Assembly (NCBI RefSeq): GCF_000400735.1
Contig: NZ_KE007368.1
Location: 170,906-234,905 of the forward strand
Origin: Acinetobacter tandoii DSM 14970 = CIP 107469
GTDB lineage: Bacteria > Pseudomonadota > Gammaproteobacteria > Pseudomonadales > Moraxellaceae
Length of the DNA: 64,000 bases
Direction: 5' to 3'
Shown: positions 56,693 to 64,000 of the stretch, piece after piece
Layout: the number at the start of each line of letters is the position of its first letter
Position numbering within the stretch: position 1 is the first letter of the stretch
Made by a program: the position numbers and the translations under genes
Notes under the pieces: model-generated
What the model was told of the DNA's origin: nothing
Database searches by the model: none
The model's input: the letters and a program-made list of their open reading frames with translations, nothing else

Positions 56693-56711
56693 CCCTCTCC
56701 AAAGGAGAGGG
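56693..56711. repeat. Short palindrome CCCTCTCC-AAA-GGAGAGGG
   Basis: An 8-bp perfect stem just after the rluC stop codon. No T-run follows on the minus strand, so it is not a standard terminator. It may belong with the repeat copy next to it. Confidence 0.5.
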
Positions 56712-56718
56712 AAAAGGT

Positions 56719-57657
56719 TTAGTCCTTTTTCTGTGCTCTTAACTGCGCCACAATACTCTGCATATCCTCAGGTAAAGGCGCTTCAATTGGTGGATAACCA
56801 GGAATATCCAAACGCATAGCGTGTAAACATAACCGACGCGGTTTAGGGCCATTGTACTCAGTTTCATGACCATATTTATCATCACCAACCAAGGGATGAC
56901 CAATACTTAAACCATGTACACGAATTTGATGGGTACGACCTGAAAGCGGTGAAGCATACACCAAAGTCGCATGCATAAAACGCTCAGCGACATTCCACTG
57001 AGTTTTCGAATCTTTCCCTTCTTTAGATACGCGCACACGACGTTCACCGTTCGAGAGTTCATAACGATGTAAAGGCGCATCAATCAACTGTTTATCAAGG
57101 CTCACAACACCTTTGACCACAGCAGCATAAGTCTTTTTAATTTTGTGTTCACGCAGCATATCTTGCAAAGTTTTTAACACACTACGTTTTTTAGAAATCA
57201 TCACCAAGCCAGATGTATCACGGTCAATACGGTGAATCAGTTCCAAATATTTTTTACCCGTCGCAGCCCGTAAGCCTTCAATCAGACCATAAGCCACGCC
57301 ACTGCCGCCATGTACCGCGATGCCCGAAGGCTTATTCACCACCATCAAGCCTTCATCTTCATACACCACACGACTCAGTAAGCTTTGCGCCACTTTGTCA
57401 GACACAGGTGCTGCCGTTTCATCTTTTTGTTCATAACGAATCGGTGCAACACGAATCTGGTCACCAATCGCCAATTTAGTTTCGGCTTTAATGCGCTTTT
57501 TGTTCACGCGCACCTGCCCTTCACGAATCAAACGATAAATGCGACTTTTCGGTACACCCTTGAGTCGGCTAAATAAAAAATTATCGATGCGTTGACCCGC
57601 TTGATGCTCATCCACTTCAAACCAAGTGACACTTTGCCATTCTTGCGTAGAATTCAT
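56719..57657 (-). CDS. rluC: 23S rRNA pseudouridine(955/2504/2580) synthase
   Basis: 312 residues. An S4 RNA-binding domain lies at about residues 18-75 (QRIDNFLFSRLKGVPKSRIYRLIREGQVRVNKKRI). The RluA-type catalytic motif is LELIHRIDRDTSGLVMISK with the catalytic Asp. GRTHQIRVHGLSIGHPLVGDDKYG is also diagnostic. It is divergent from rne, the same arrangement as in E. coli and pseudomonads, which distinguishes it from rluD. Confidence 0.94.
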   Translation of the reverse strand: MNSTQEWQSVTWFEVDEHQAGQRIDNFLFSRLKGVPKSRIYRLIREGQVRVNKKRIKAETKLAIGDQIRVAPIRYEQKDETAAPVSDKVAQSLLSRVVYEDEGLMVVNKPSGIAVHGGSGVAYGLIEGLRAATGKKYLELIHRIDRDTSGLVMISKKRSVLKTLQDMLREHKIKKTYAAVVKGVVSLDKQLIDAPLHRYELSNGERRVRVSKEGKDSKTQWNVAERFMHATLVYASPLSGRTHQIRVHGLSIGHPLVGDDKYGHETEYNGPKPRRLCLHAMRLDIPGYPPIEAPLPEDMQSIVAQLRAQKKD

Positions 57658-58412
57658 ACAGATACTGTGACCTAAAAAAATACTAAAATTGATTAAAAAC
57701 TGATCATTTAGGCTATACTTTTCACTAGAAACGTAAGCTTAGCCCATAGGCAGATGATGCAAGGTTTGCTATAGTCAGCGCACGGAAACCACCGTAAGTG
57801 AATCATCATCAACACATTTCAATTATATTCATATTGAAATATGGCTGAAATTTTGATTATAAACTCGGAAAGGTCCCAAAAGAATTATGCCGACGCCGAA
57901 GGCTTATTATATCGGCAAAACTGCAAACTGTTGCGTTTAATTGTACCTCAGGTACATAAATCAGTTTGCCTGAAAAAATATGTCGCCAACCTCAAGTTGG
58001 TTTTTAAACGTAAACTGATACACATCAGATTAGTCGCACCCTGAAACCACATTCAGGCTACAGCGTCTGATGCATTGGATCTGCACAATTTGTAAAGATA
58101 CGACGATAATTCCGTATCAAGACACTCTTATGTAGGGATGCTCTTCGAGCAATGTGACAGTGAAAGTTACTCACATCCAATGCACCGCTTGTCCGCCAGT
58201 GAAGTGTGCAGGTGACTTTAATCGTTTAAAGATTGAAGCCGTATTGCCATCATCAATACGTGAATCAAAACTGGAGCCCATCTTTAAAAAGGCCAGTGAA
58301 AACCCTCAGACCACAATTGGTTTATTTGAGATCTGAGTTTGATCCGTGATGTTTGATGTTCGCTACGTGTATAGCGATTTTTTGCTGTGTATCACTATAA
58401 GGTGTTACACCC
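57658..58412 (+). promoter_or_regulatory. 755-bp upstream region and probable long 5' leader of rne
   Basis: The region between divergent rluC and rne contains hairpins TGTACC-TC-AGGTACA (57942-57956) and CCAAC-CTCAA-GTTGG (57987-58001). Open frames at 57841-58044 and 58154-58336 lack ribosome sites and look accidental. In E. coli RNase E represses its own mRNA through a structured 361-nt leader; the length and structure here suggest a comparable role. Candidate -10 hexamers are TATACT (57714) and TATAGT (57769), neither with a clear -35. Confidence 0.55.
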
Positions 58413-61400
58413 ATGAAACGTATGTTGATTAATGCAACACATGCCGAGGAAATCCGCGTTGCACTGGTTACAGGTCAGCGTCTTTACGATTTTGATTTAG
58501 AAAATCGTACCCGTGAACAAAAAAAATCGAATATCTATAAAGGTCACGTGACTCGCGTTGAGCCTTCTTTAGAAGCTGTATTCGTTGAATACGGTGCGGG
58601 GCGTCAAGGTTTCTTGTCGATGCGTGAAATCGCAAATTCATACTATAAAGCTGACCCGCGCCAGACTTCAAATATCCGTGAACTGATTACTGAAGGCACT
58701 GAACTTTTAGTCCAAGTTGAAAAAGAAGAGCGTGGCAACAAAGGCGCTGCACTTTCTACCTTCATTTCTTTGGCAGGTCGCTATTTAGTCCTCATGCCTA
58801 ACAATCCAAAAGGTGGTGGTATCAGCCGTCAAATTTCGGGTTCGGTTCGTGAAGAATTGAAAGAAATGCTTGCATCACTCAATGTGCCTCGTGGCATGAG
58901 CGTGATTGTACGTACTGCGGGTATTGGTCGTTCTCAAGAAGAATTACAACTCGATCTACAGCACCTTCTCGACCTTTGGGCACAAATTCAAAATACAGCG
59001 AGTTCTGGTCCATCACCAATGTTGGTGCACCAAGAAGCAGGTGTAGTGACACGTGCCATCCGTGATTACTTACGTGATGATGTCGCTGAAATTTTAATTG
59101 ACTCTGAGCAAGCCTATAACGAAGCTTATAACTTCGTAAAAGCGGTGATGCCTCGTCAAATCGACAAGTTAAAAACTTATACTTTAAATGAGCCTTTATT
59201 TGCTCATTTTGGTATCGAAAGCCAAATTCAAACCGCTTACGAGCGTGAAGTGAAATTGCCTTCTGGTGGTTCAATCGTGATTGACCAAACAGAAGCTTTG
59301 GTTTCTATCGACATTAACTCGGCAAAATCGACTCGTGGACACGATGTAGAAGAAACCGCACTCAATACCAACCTTGAAGCTGCTGAAGAAATTGCACGTC
59401 AATTGCGCTTACGTGATATTGGCGGTTTGGTAGTGATCGACTTCATCGACATGACCAAAGACCGTAACCAACGTATGGTTGAAGCGAAATTACGTGAAGC
59501 CACCCAAAGCGACCGCGCGCGTATTCAGTTTGGTCAATTGTCTCGCTTCGGTTTAATGGAAATGAGCCGTCAACGCTTACGCCCATCTTTAGAAGAAGCC
59601 ACTGGTTATGTTTGCCCACGTTGCCACGGTACAGGTATGGTGCGTGACTTGCGCTCACTTTCACTTTCAATTATGCGTAAAGTGGAAGAAATAGCCCTAC
59701 GTGAACGTCATGGTGAAGTGCAAGTTGAAGTGCCTGTAGAAATTGCAGCATTCTTATTGAATGAAAAGCGTCACAGCTTGGTTTACTTAGAACAAACGTC
59801 AAATGTGCGTGTAACGGTATTGCCGCACCCACACTTAGAAACGCCTCATTACGAGATTTCTTATAACCCTGAAGGCTTCGCGCCAACCAGCTATGAACGT
59901 ACTGAAGCAACTCGTTCTAGCGAAAAAGAATTGGGTTATGAAGCTTCAGATTGGCACTTAGAAGATGCCGATCAACAACCAAGTGTTGCACCAGTTGCTG
60001 ACAAACATGGCAAGAAAAAGCCACAGCAAGCTGCTCAACAACAGCAAACTCCTGCTGCTGCACCAACTGCATCAAGCAGCCCATGTGCATGGTTAGAAAA
60101 CTTGTTTGTTCAAAAGCAAGCTGCAACTGTAGATCAAGCACGTACAGCAAATAATGCAGCAGCTGCAATTGAGCAAATAGTGAATGGTGGTGCTGTCAGT
60201 CGCGGCCAGTTTGGTCAAGTGACTACACCTGTTGCTGTTGCGCCTACGCCTGTAGCCAGCAACAACGTGTACTTATCAGCAACATCTGCTCCACAAAAAG
60301 CGGAGCAACGTGACTTTGTAGAAAAAAATTCTGAGAAAGAAGAAAAATCGCAACGTCACAACAAAAAGCGTAACAACAACAAGCAACGCGAACAACGTGA
60401 GCAACCACAAGAACAAAATCAAGTGGTTGAAGAAGTTGTGCAAATGACGCGCCAAGAGCAACGTCAAGAACAGCGTGAACAAAAGCGCCAACGTCAGCAA
60501 CAACGTCACCCTCAACAGCAAGATCAACAGAACGAAATTCATGCTGAGCAAGCTGTACCACGTCGTGACCGTAACAACCAACAGCGTCCAAATCGCCCAA
60601 ATCGCCACCGCGACCAAAGTGTATTCAATGAACAGCAAGCTGCTGTAGCTACACCTGCTCCAGTCGTGGTCGATGAGCAACAGGTCAAGGTAGAAGTGAT
60701 TGATGCTCCGCGTCAAGACATCCTGCCGACAGCACTTGTGGTGAATGTTGATCAAGCTCAAAGCGAAATCATTGCCATCAACACAACCTCAACTGCAAAG
60801 GCCGTTGAAGCAGAAAAACCTACTACCACAGAAACATCAGAAGTGGTTAAGGCAACTCCTGTAGCGGTTGAACCTGAAGCAAAAGTTGAAGTTGAAGTTC
60901 AAACTCAAACACCAACTGCTGAAGTTAAAACAGAGGAGCAAAAACCTCGCTCTGATGGCAAACGTGCGAGCAATGACCCGCGTATGCGTCGTCGTCAACA
61001 ACGTGATGCTCAAGCTAAACAAGTGCAAGCGCCTAAGCTTAATCCATCACAAGTGCCGACTTTATCACAATACACGGTAGGTAGCTTAATTCGTCAAGTA
61101 TATGGTGAAGACTGTGCCGTACTGATTGAGCAATTTGGTTTGATTCCAACCTTCAACCGTGCATTAGAAAAGTTCACTGCTGAATATGCAGCGAGCCTCA
61201 ATACCAGCACTGTAAACATTGAAGTTGAGAAAAAACCTGTCACGCGTGATGTCGAAGTTGCGAAAGCTACTCCTGAAGCTGAACCTGCGCCAGTGTTGGA
61301 CTTAACACCACCAAAGCCTGAGTCAGAAAAGCGTGTTGCCAATGACCCGCGTGAACGTCGTCGTTTAGCAAAACAAGCCGCTGAGCAAGCTCTAGCACAA

Positions 61401-61745
61401 GCAAAGCAAGCACAAGCGGAAGAAGCACCAGTTGCAGCTAAACCAACTGCTGTGGCAGTAGTTGAAAACGTTGCTGAGGTGGTTGAACCTGTCGAAGCAG
61501 CTACTGAAGTTACTGTAACCGAAGCTGTTGCTGAACCAGTAGTAGCAGAAGATGTAACGGTTGAAACAAAGGCGCCTGCGAAAGCCAAAGCGAAAGCAGA
61601 ACCTGTACAGACTGAGTTGGCTGTAGATGTTATCGAAGATACAGCGACAGAAGAAACTGCGGCTGAAAAGGAAGAGAAAGAAAAAGCTCGTCCGCGTCGT
61701 CCTCGTGGTCGCCCACCGAAAAAAACCACACCTACAGCAGAGTAA
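58413..61745 (+). CDS. rne: Ribonuclease E
   Basis: 1110 residues. Endonuclease and scaffold of the RNA degradosome. The N-terminal catalytic half has an S1 domain (residues 37-120, including [20 protein letters not shown]), the DNase I-like metal site with Asp300 and Asp343 (E. coli 303 and 346) and the zinc link CPRCHGTG with Cys401 and Cys404. The C-terminal half from about residue 500 is disordered, with Arg/Gln-rich RNA-binding stretches ([16 protein letters not shown]), repeated NDPR(E/M)RRR motifs near 850 and 985 and a basic AT-hook-like end [12 protein letters not shown]. Control through its long leader is likely. Confidence 0.96.
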   Translation: MKRMLINATHAEEIRVALVTGQRLYDFDLENRTREQKKSNIYKGHVTRVEPSLEAVFVEYGAGRQGFLSMREIANSYYKADPRQTSNIRELITEGTELLVQVEKEERGNKGAALSTFISLAGRYLVLMPNNPKGGGISRQISGSVREELKEMLASLNVPRGMSVIVRTAGIGRSQEELQLDLQHLLDLWAQIQNTASSGPSPMLVHQEAGVVTRAIRDYLRDDVAEILIDSEQAYNEAYNFVKAVMPRQIDKLKTYTLNEPLFAHFGIESQIQTAYEREVKLPSGGSIVIDQTEALVSIDINSAKSTRGHDVEETALNTNLEAAEEIARQLRLRDIGGLVVIDFIDMTKDRNQRMVEAKLREATQSDRARIQFGQLSRFGLMEMSRQRLRPSLEEATGYVCPRCHGTGMVRDLRSLSLSIMRKVEEIALRERHGEVQVEVPVEIAAFLLNEKRHSLVYLEQTSNVRVTVLPHPHLETPHYEISYNPEGFAPTSYERTEATRSSEKELGYEASDWHLEDADQQPSVAPVADKHGKKKPQQAAQQQQTPAAAPTASSSPCAWLENLFVQKQAATVDQARTANNAAAAIEQIVNGGAVSRGQFGQVTTPVAVAPTPVASNNVYLSATSAPQKAEQRDFVEKNSEKEEKSQRHNKKRNNNKQREQREQPQEQNQVVEEVVQMTRQEQRQEQREQKRQRQQQRHPQQQDQQNEIHAEQAVPRRDRNNQQRPNRPNRHRDQSVFNEQQAAVATPAPVVVDEQQVKVEVIDAPRQDILPTALVVNVDQAQSEIIAINTTSTAKAVEAEKPTTTETSEVVKATPVAVEPEAKVEVEVQTQTPTAEVKTEEQKPRSDGKRASNDPRMRRRQQRDAQAKQVQAPKLNPSQVPTLSQYTVGSLIRQVYGEDCAVLIEQFGLIPTFNRALEKFTAEYAASLNTSTVNIEVEKKPVTRDVEVAKATPEAEPAPVLDLTPPKPESEKRVANDPRERRRLAKQAAEQALAQAKQAQAEEAPVAAKPTAVAVVENVAEVVEPVEAATEVTVTEAVAEPVVAEDVTVETKAPAKAKAKAEPVQTELAVDVIEDTATEETAAEKEEKEKARPRRPRGRPPKKTTPTAE

Positions 61746-61773
61746 GTATTTACCCAATTGTTGTAAAATAATT

Positions 61774-61808
61774 AAAACCTAGTCATTTCGATGGCTAGGT
61801 TTTTTTTG
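61774..61808 (+). terminator. Terminator of rne
   Basis: AAAACCTAG-T-CAT and ATG-G-CTAGGTTTT form a hairpin around TTCG, followed by eight T residues. Confidence 0.9.
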
Positions 61809-61933
61809 TTATTTTGAACAGATTAGGTTGATTGCACTAGAAAGAAACGATTAAAAGGACAACTGTACAGATTACTTCGTTCAACCTGTAGACAAAGACA
61901 TCGTATTGGACACGAAAAATAAATAGGATTCTT

Positions 61934-63775
61934 ATGAGCCAAACCACACAGAGCGATCTTATTGGAATTACAGACGTCGCTGCCAAAATCCCACAATTTA
62001 TTGGAAAACTTCCGCATCTGGTTACAGGGTTGAAACAAGCATATTTACGTACCCCGAACTCACCCGCGGGCTTAGGTATTGCGTTTGAAAAAGCCGTAAA
62101 ACGCAACCCACATGGCTATGCATTATTATTTGAAGAACAGAAATATACTTACCAGCAACTCAATGATTGGGCAAACCAAATCGGACATTATTATCTGTCG
62201 ATTGGCGCACAAAAAGGTGATGTCATTGCAGTGATGGTTGAAAACCGCCCAGAACTGGTTGCCAGTGTCTTAGCCTTGGCAAAAATCGGGGTAACTGCTG
62301 CTTTAGTGAATACTTCACAAGTTGGCAAAGTCTTGGCACATAGTATTAATTTGGTCAACCCAATTGCACTGATTGTCGGTGAAGAATGCCGCGCTGCCGT
62401 AGATGAAATTCGTCAAGAGCTTAATTTGCCTGAGCAGCGCTTTTATTGGTTTGCCGATCAAGAAACACGTCAATATGCAGGTACAGCACCCGCACATTAT
62501 CTAAATTTAGCCGATGAAATCACCACCTTCCCGACCTTTAACACGCCAACCACACATAGTGTTAAAGGCAAAGATGGACTATTTTACATCTATACTTCGG
62601 GCACCACGGGCTTACCGAAAGCGGTCATCTTCACCCATAGCCGCTGGACACTTGCCTATGGCACTTATGGGCACGTGTTGGATTTAAACAGTGATGATGT
62701 TATGTACGTTACCTTACCACTCTACCATGCGACAGGCATTGTGGTGTGCTGGTGTGGCGTGATTGCAAGTAGTGCGACTTTGGCATTACGACGCAAATAT
62801 TCGACCTCTGCATTTTGGAAAGATGTGCAAAAATTTAACGCATCTGCGATTGGCTATGTAGGAGAGCTATGCCGTTACTTAATGGATGCACCTGCATCGG
62901 AGTTAGACCATGCCCATCGTGTCAAAAAAATGATTGGCAATGGCATGCGCCCGAATATCTGGGATAAATTTAAACAACGTTTTGGTGTAGAAGAAGTGCT
63001 TGAACTCTACGCATCTAGTGAAGGTAACGTTGGCTTTAGCAATGTATTTAATTTCGACAATACTGTCGGATTCTCCCCAACACCGTATGCCATTGTTCAA
63101 TTCGACAAAGAGAAAAATGAACCTATTCGAGACGCACATGGTTGGTGCCAAAAAGTAAGTAAAGGCGAAGTCGGCTTGTTGATCGGTAAAATTACACGTC
63201 GCTCCCCTTTTGATGGTTATACCGACCCTGAAAAAAACAAATCCGTGATTATGTCCAACGTGTTTAAGAACGGGGATGCCTACTTTAATACGGGTGATTT
63301 AGTCCGTGATATTGGTTTCCGTCATGCACAGTTTGTAGATCGTCTCGGCGACACCTTCCGCTGGAAAGGGGAAAATGTTTCCACCACCGAAGTCGAGAAT
63401 ATGTTGTGTGAATATCCAAAGATTGTCGAAGCTGTGGTGTATGGTGTAGAAATTCCACACACCAATGGACGCGCAGGCATGGCAGCCATCACCTTAGCAG
63501 AGCAAGCCCAACTGAATGAACAAGACCTGCAAGCCATGCTCAGTTGCTTCAAAAAGAGTCTACCTGCCTATGCGATTCCTGTATTTTTACGTGTTCAGAA
63601 ACAAGTAGAAACCACAGGCACCTTTAAATATCAGAAGAACAAGCTAAAAGAACAAGCTTTCAATCCAGAAAAAACCGATGAGCAAATATTAGTCTTATTG
63701 CCAAATAGCAGTGCCTATTGCCATATGAGTACTGAAATTTACAGCAATATTCAGCAGTATCAATATCGCTTCTAA
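61934..63775 (+). CDS. Long-chain acyl-CoA synthetase, FATP/VLCS type
   Basis: 613 residues, ANL superfamily. The AMP-binding P-loop is FYIYTSGTTGLPKAVIFTHSR (Tyr220 on). VTLPLYHATGIVVCWCGVIASSATLALRRKYS and FNTGDLVRDIGFRHAQFVDRLGDTFRWKGENVSTTEVE are the conserved FATP/very-long-chain ligase motifs, which distinguish it from classical FadD. It activates long-chain fatty acids to acyl-CoA with ATP. The N-terminal 60 residues are an extension typical of the bacterial FATP group. A hairpin with T-run follows. Confidence 0.91.
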   Translation: MSQTTQSDLIGITDVAAKIPQFIGKLPHLVTGLKQAYLRTPNSPAGLGIAFEKAVKRNPHGYALLFEEQKYTYQQLNDWANQIGHYYLSIGAQKGDVIAVMVENRPELVASVLALAKIGVTAALVNTSQVGKVLAHSINLVNPIALIVGEECRAAVDEIRQELNLPEQRFYWFADQETRQYAGTAPAHYLNLADEITTFPTFNTPTTHSVKGKDGLFYIYTSGTTGLPKAVIFTHSRWTLAYGTYGHVLDLNSDDVMYVTLPLYHATGIVVCWCGVIASSATLALRRKYSTSAFWKDVQKFNASAIGYVGELCRYLMDAPASELDHAHRVKKMIGNGMRPNIWDKFKQRFGVEEVLELYASSEGNVGFSNVFNFDNTVGFSPTPYAIVQFDKEKNEPIRDAHGWCQKVSKGEVGLLIGKITRRSPFDGYTDPEKNKSVIMSNVFKNGDAYFNTGDLVRDIGFRHAQFVDRLGDTFRWKGENVSTTEVENMLCEYPKIVEAVVYGVEIPHTNGRAGMAAITLAEQAQLNEQDLQAMLSCFKKSLPAYAIPVFLRVQKQVETTGTFKYQKNKLKEQAFNPEKTDEQILVLLPNSSAYCHMSTEIYSNIQQYQYRF

Positions 63776-63809
63776 ATTGAAATTTTGGCAATTTTTTGCA
63801 TAAAATCAG

Positions 63810-63856
63810 GCAAAGTTGTTGTATTTATAATCAAACATCAACAACTTTGCGATTTT
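63810..63856 (+). terminator. Terminator after the acyl-CoA synthetase gene
   Basis: GCAAAGTTGTTG (63810-63821) pairs perfectly with CAACAACTTTGC (63839-63850), followed by GATTTTTCT. It is upstream of the tRNA promoter. Confidence 0.82.
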
Positions 63857-63860
63857 TCTC

Positions 63861-63888
63861 TTGCGCTCGTTCGATATCTTGCTACAAT
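63861..63888 (+). promoter_or_regulatory. Promoter of tRNA-Lys
   Basis: TTGCGC (63861-63866) and TACAAT (63883-63888), spacer 16 bp, about 20 bp upstream of the tRNA 5' end. Confidence 0.65.
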
Positions 63889-63908
63889 ACGCTCCATCAA
63901 AACGAGAT

Positions 63909-63984
63909 GGGTCGTTAGCTCAGTTGGTAGAGCAGCGGACTTTTAATCCGTTGGTCCCGCGTTCGAGTCGCGGACGACCCACCA
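63909..63984 (+). tRNA. tRNA-Lys(UUU)
   Basis: 76 nt with encoded CCA. The acceptor stem GGGTCGT pairs with ACGACCC, the D-arm is GCTCAGTTGGTAGAGC, the anticodon loop CTTTTAA gives anticodon TTT, and the T-arm is CGCG-TTCGAGT-CGCG. All stems pair without mismatch. Confidence 0.97.
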
Positions 63985-64000
63985 CTTATTTTGATTCCTG

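Noticed and set aside
57841..58044. 67-codon open frame in the rne upstream region
   Set aside because: No ribosome site, no recognisable family, and it overlaps the hairpins of the leader.
58154..58336. 60-codon open frame before rne with two cysteines
   Set aside because: It starts at an ATG-like site without a ribosome site; composition is unremarkable and the region is better read as leader RNA.
60300..60620. Gln/Arg-rich repeat tract, considered as a nucleotide repeat element
   Set aside because: It is coding low-complexity sequence in the disordered half of RNase E, not a mobile or CRISPR-like repeat.
61094..61729. 211-codon minus-strand open frame within rne
   Set aside because: Its Ala/Ser/Thr/Phe-rich shadow composition mirrors the Ala/Glu/Val repeats of the RNase E tail.

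Overview
The window looks like a chromosomal segment of an Acinetobacter species. The evidence is moderate-to-low GC content, the gene neighbourhoods (slyX/uup, leuCD-lipoprotein-leuB, rppH-ptsP, rluC/rne, a FATP-type acyl-CoA ligase before tRNA-Lys) and Acinetobacter-like protein sequences. I cannot fix the species by reading alone. Most of the window is housekeeping DNA, with one large catabolic block.

Layout. 1-5.6 kb: 5' part of topA, two uncharacterised genes, slyX, the ABC-F ATPase uup and a membrane acyltransferase. 6-10.3 kb: a LysE exporter, a lipid A acyltransferase, a family-4 glycosyltransferase and an EEP-family hydrolase. 10.5-18.4 kb: asd, a FimV split over two genes, an asparaginase, truA, an AraC regulator, infA and an LprI-like protein. 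18.6-25.7 kb: leucine genes leuC-leuD-lipoprotein-leuB, a LysR regulator and small membrane or DUF genes. 25.8-31 kb: rppH, ptsP, an OhrR-like regulator and a CurA-like reductase. 31-40 kb: an AidB-like flavoprotein with a TetR regulator, an AT-rich LysE/LysR pair, katG, a DCC/DoxX pair and a metallo-hydrolase.

40.2-53.9 kb is a complete-looking 3-phenylpropionate/cinnamate pathway. It combines an Hca dioxygenase system (hcaE, hcaF, hcaC, hcaB, hcaD, hcaR) with Mhp meta-cleavage enzymes (mhpB, an mhpC-like hydrolase, mhpD, mhpF, mhpE) and an OprD-type porin. The ring is dihydroxylated, rearomatised, cleaved and hydrolysed, and the dienoate goes through hydratase, aldolase and acetaldehyde dehydrogenase to central metabolism. 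mhpA is not needed because Hca yields the catechol directly. 54.3-63.98 kb: a frameshifted glutathione transferase, a WYL regulator, a phosphatase, rluC, rne with a 755 bp upstream region, the acyl-CoA ligase and tRNA-Lys(UUU).

The most interesting non-coding content is a pair of probable CsrA/RsmA-sequestering small RNA genes, both on the minus strand at about 8919-9092 and 31044-31178. Each has 7-8 GGA motifs, mostly in hairpin loops. Each is preceded by an 18-bp palindrome matching the GacA/UvrY-type box TGTAAG-N2-AT-N2-CTTACA with the same single mismatch. Each has a -10 element exactly 44 nt after the box. A second non-coding theme is an intergenic repeat made of three consecutive hairpins, at 42580 and 56500, whose arms covary between copies.
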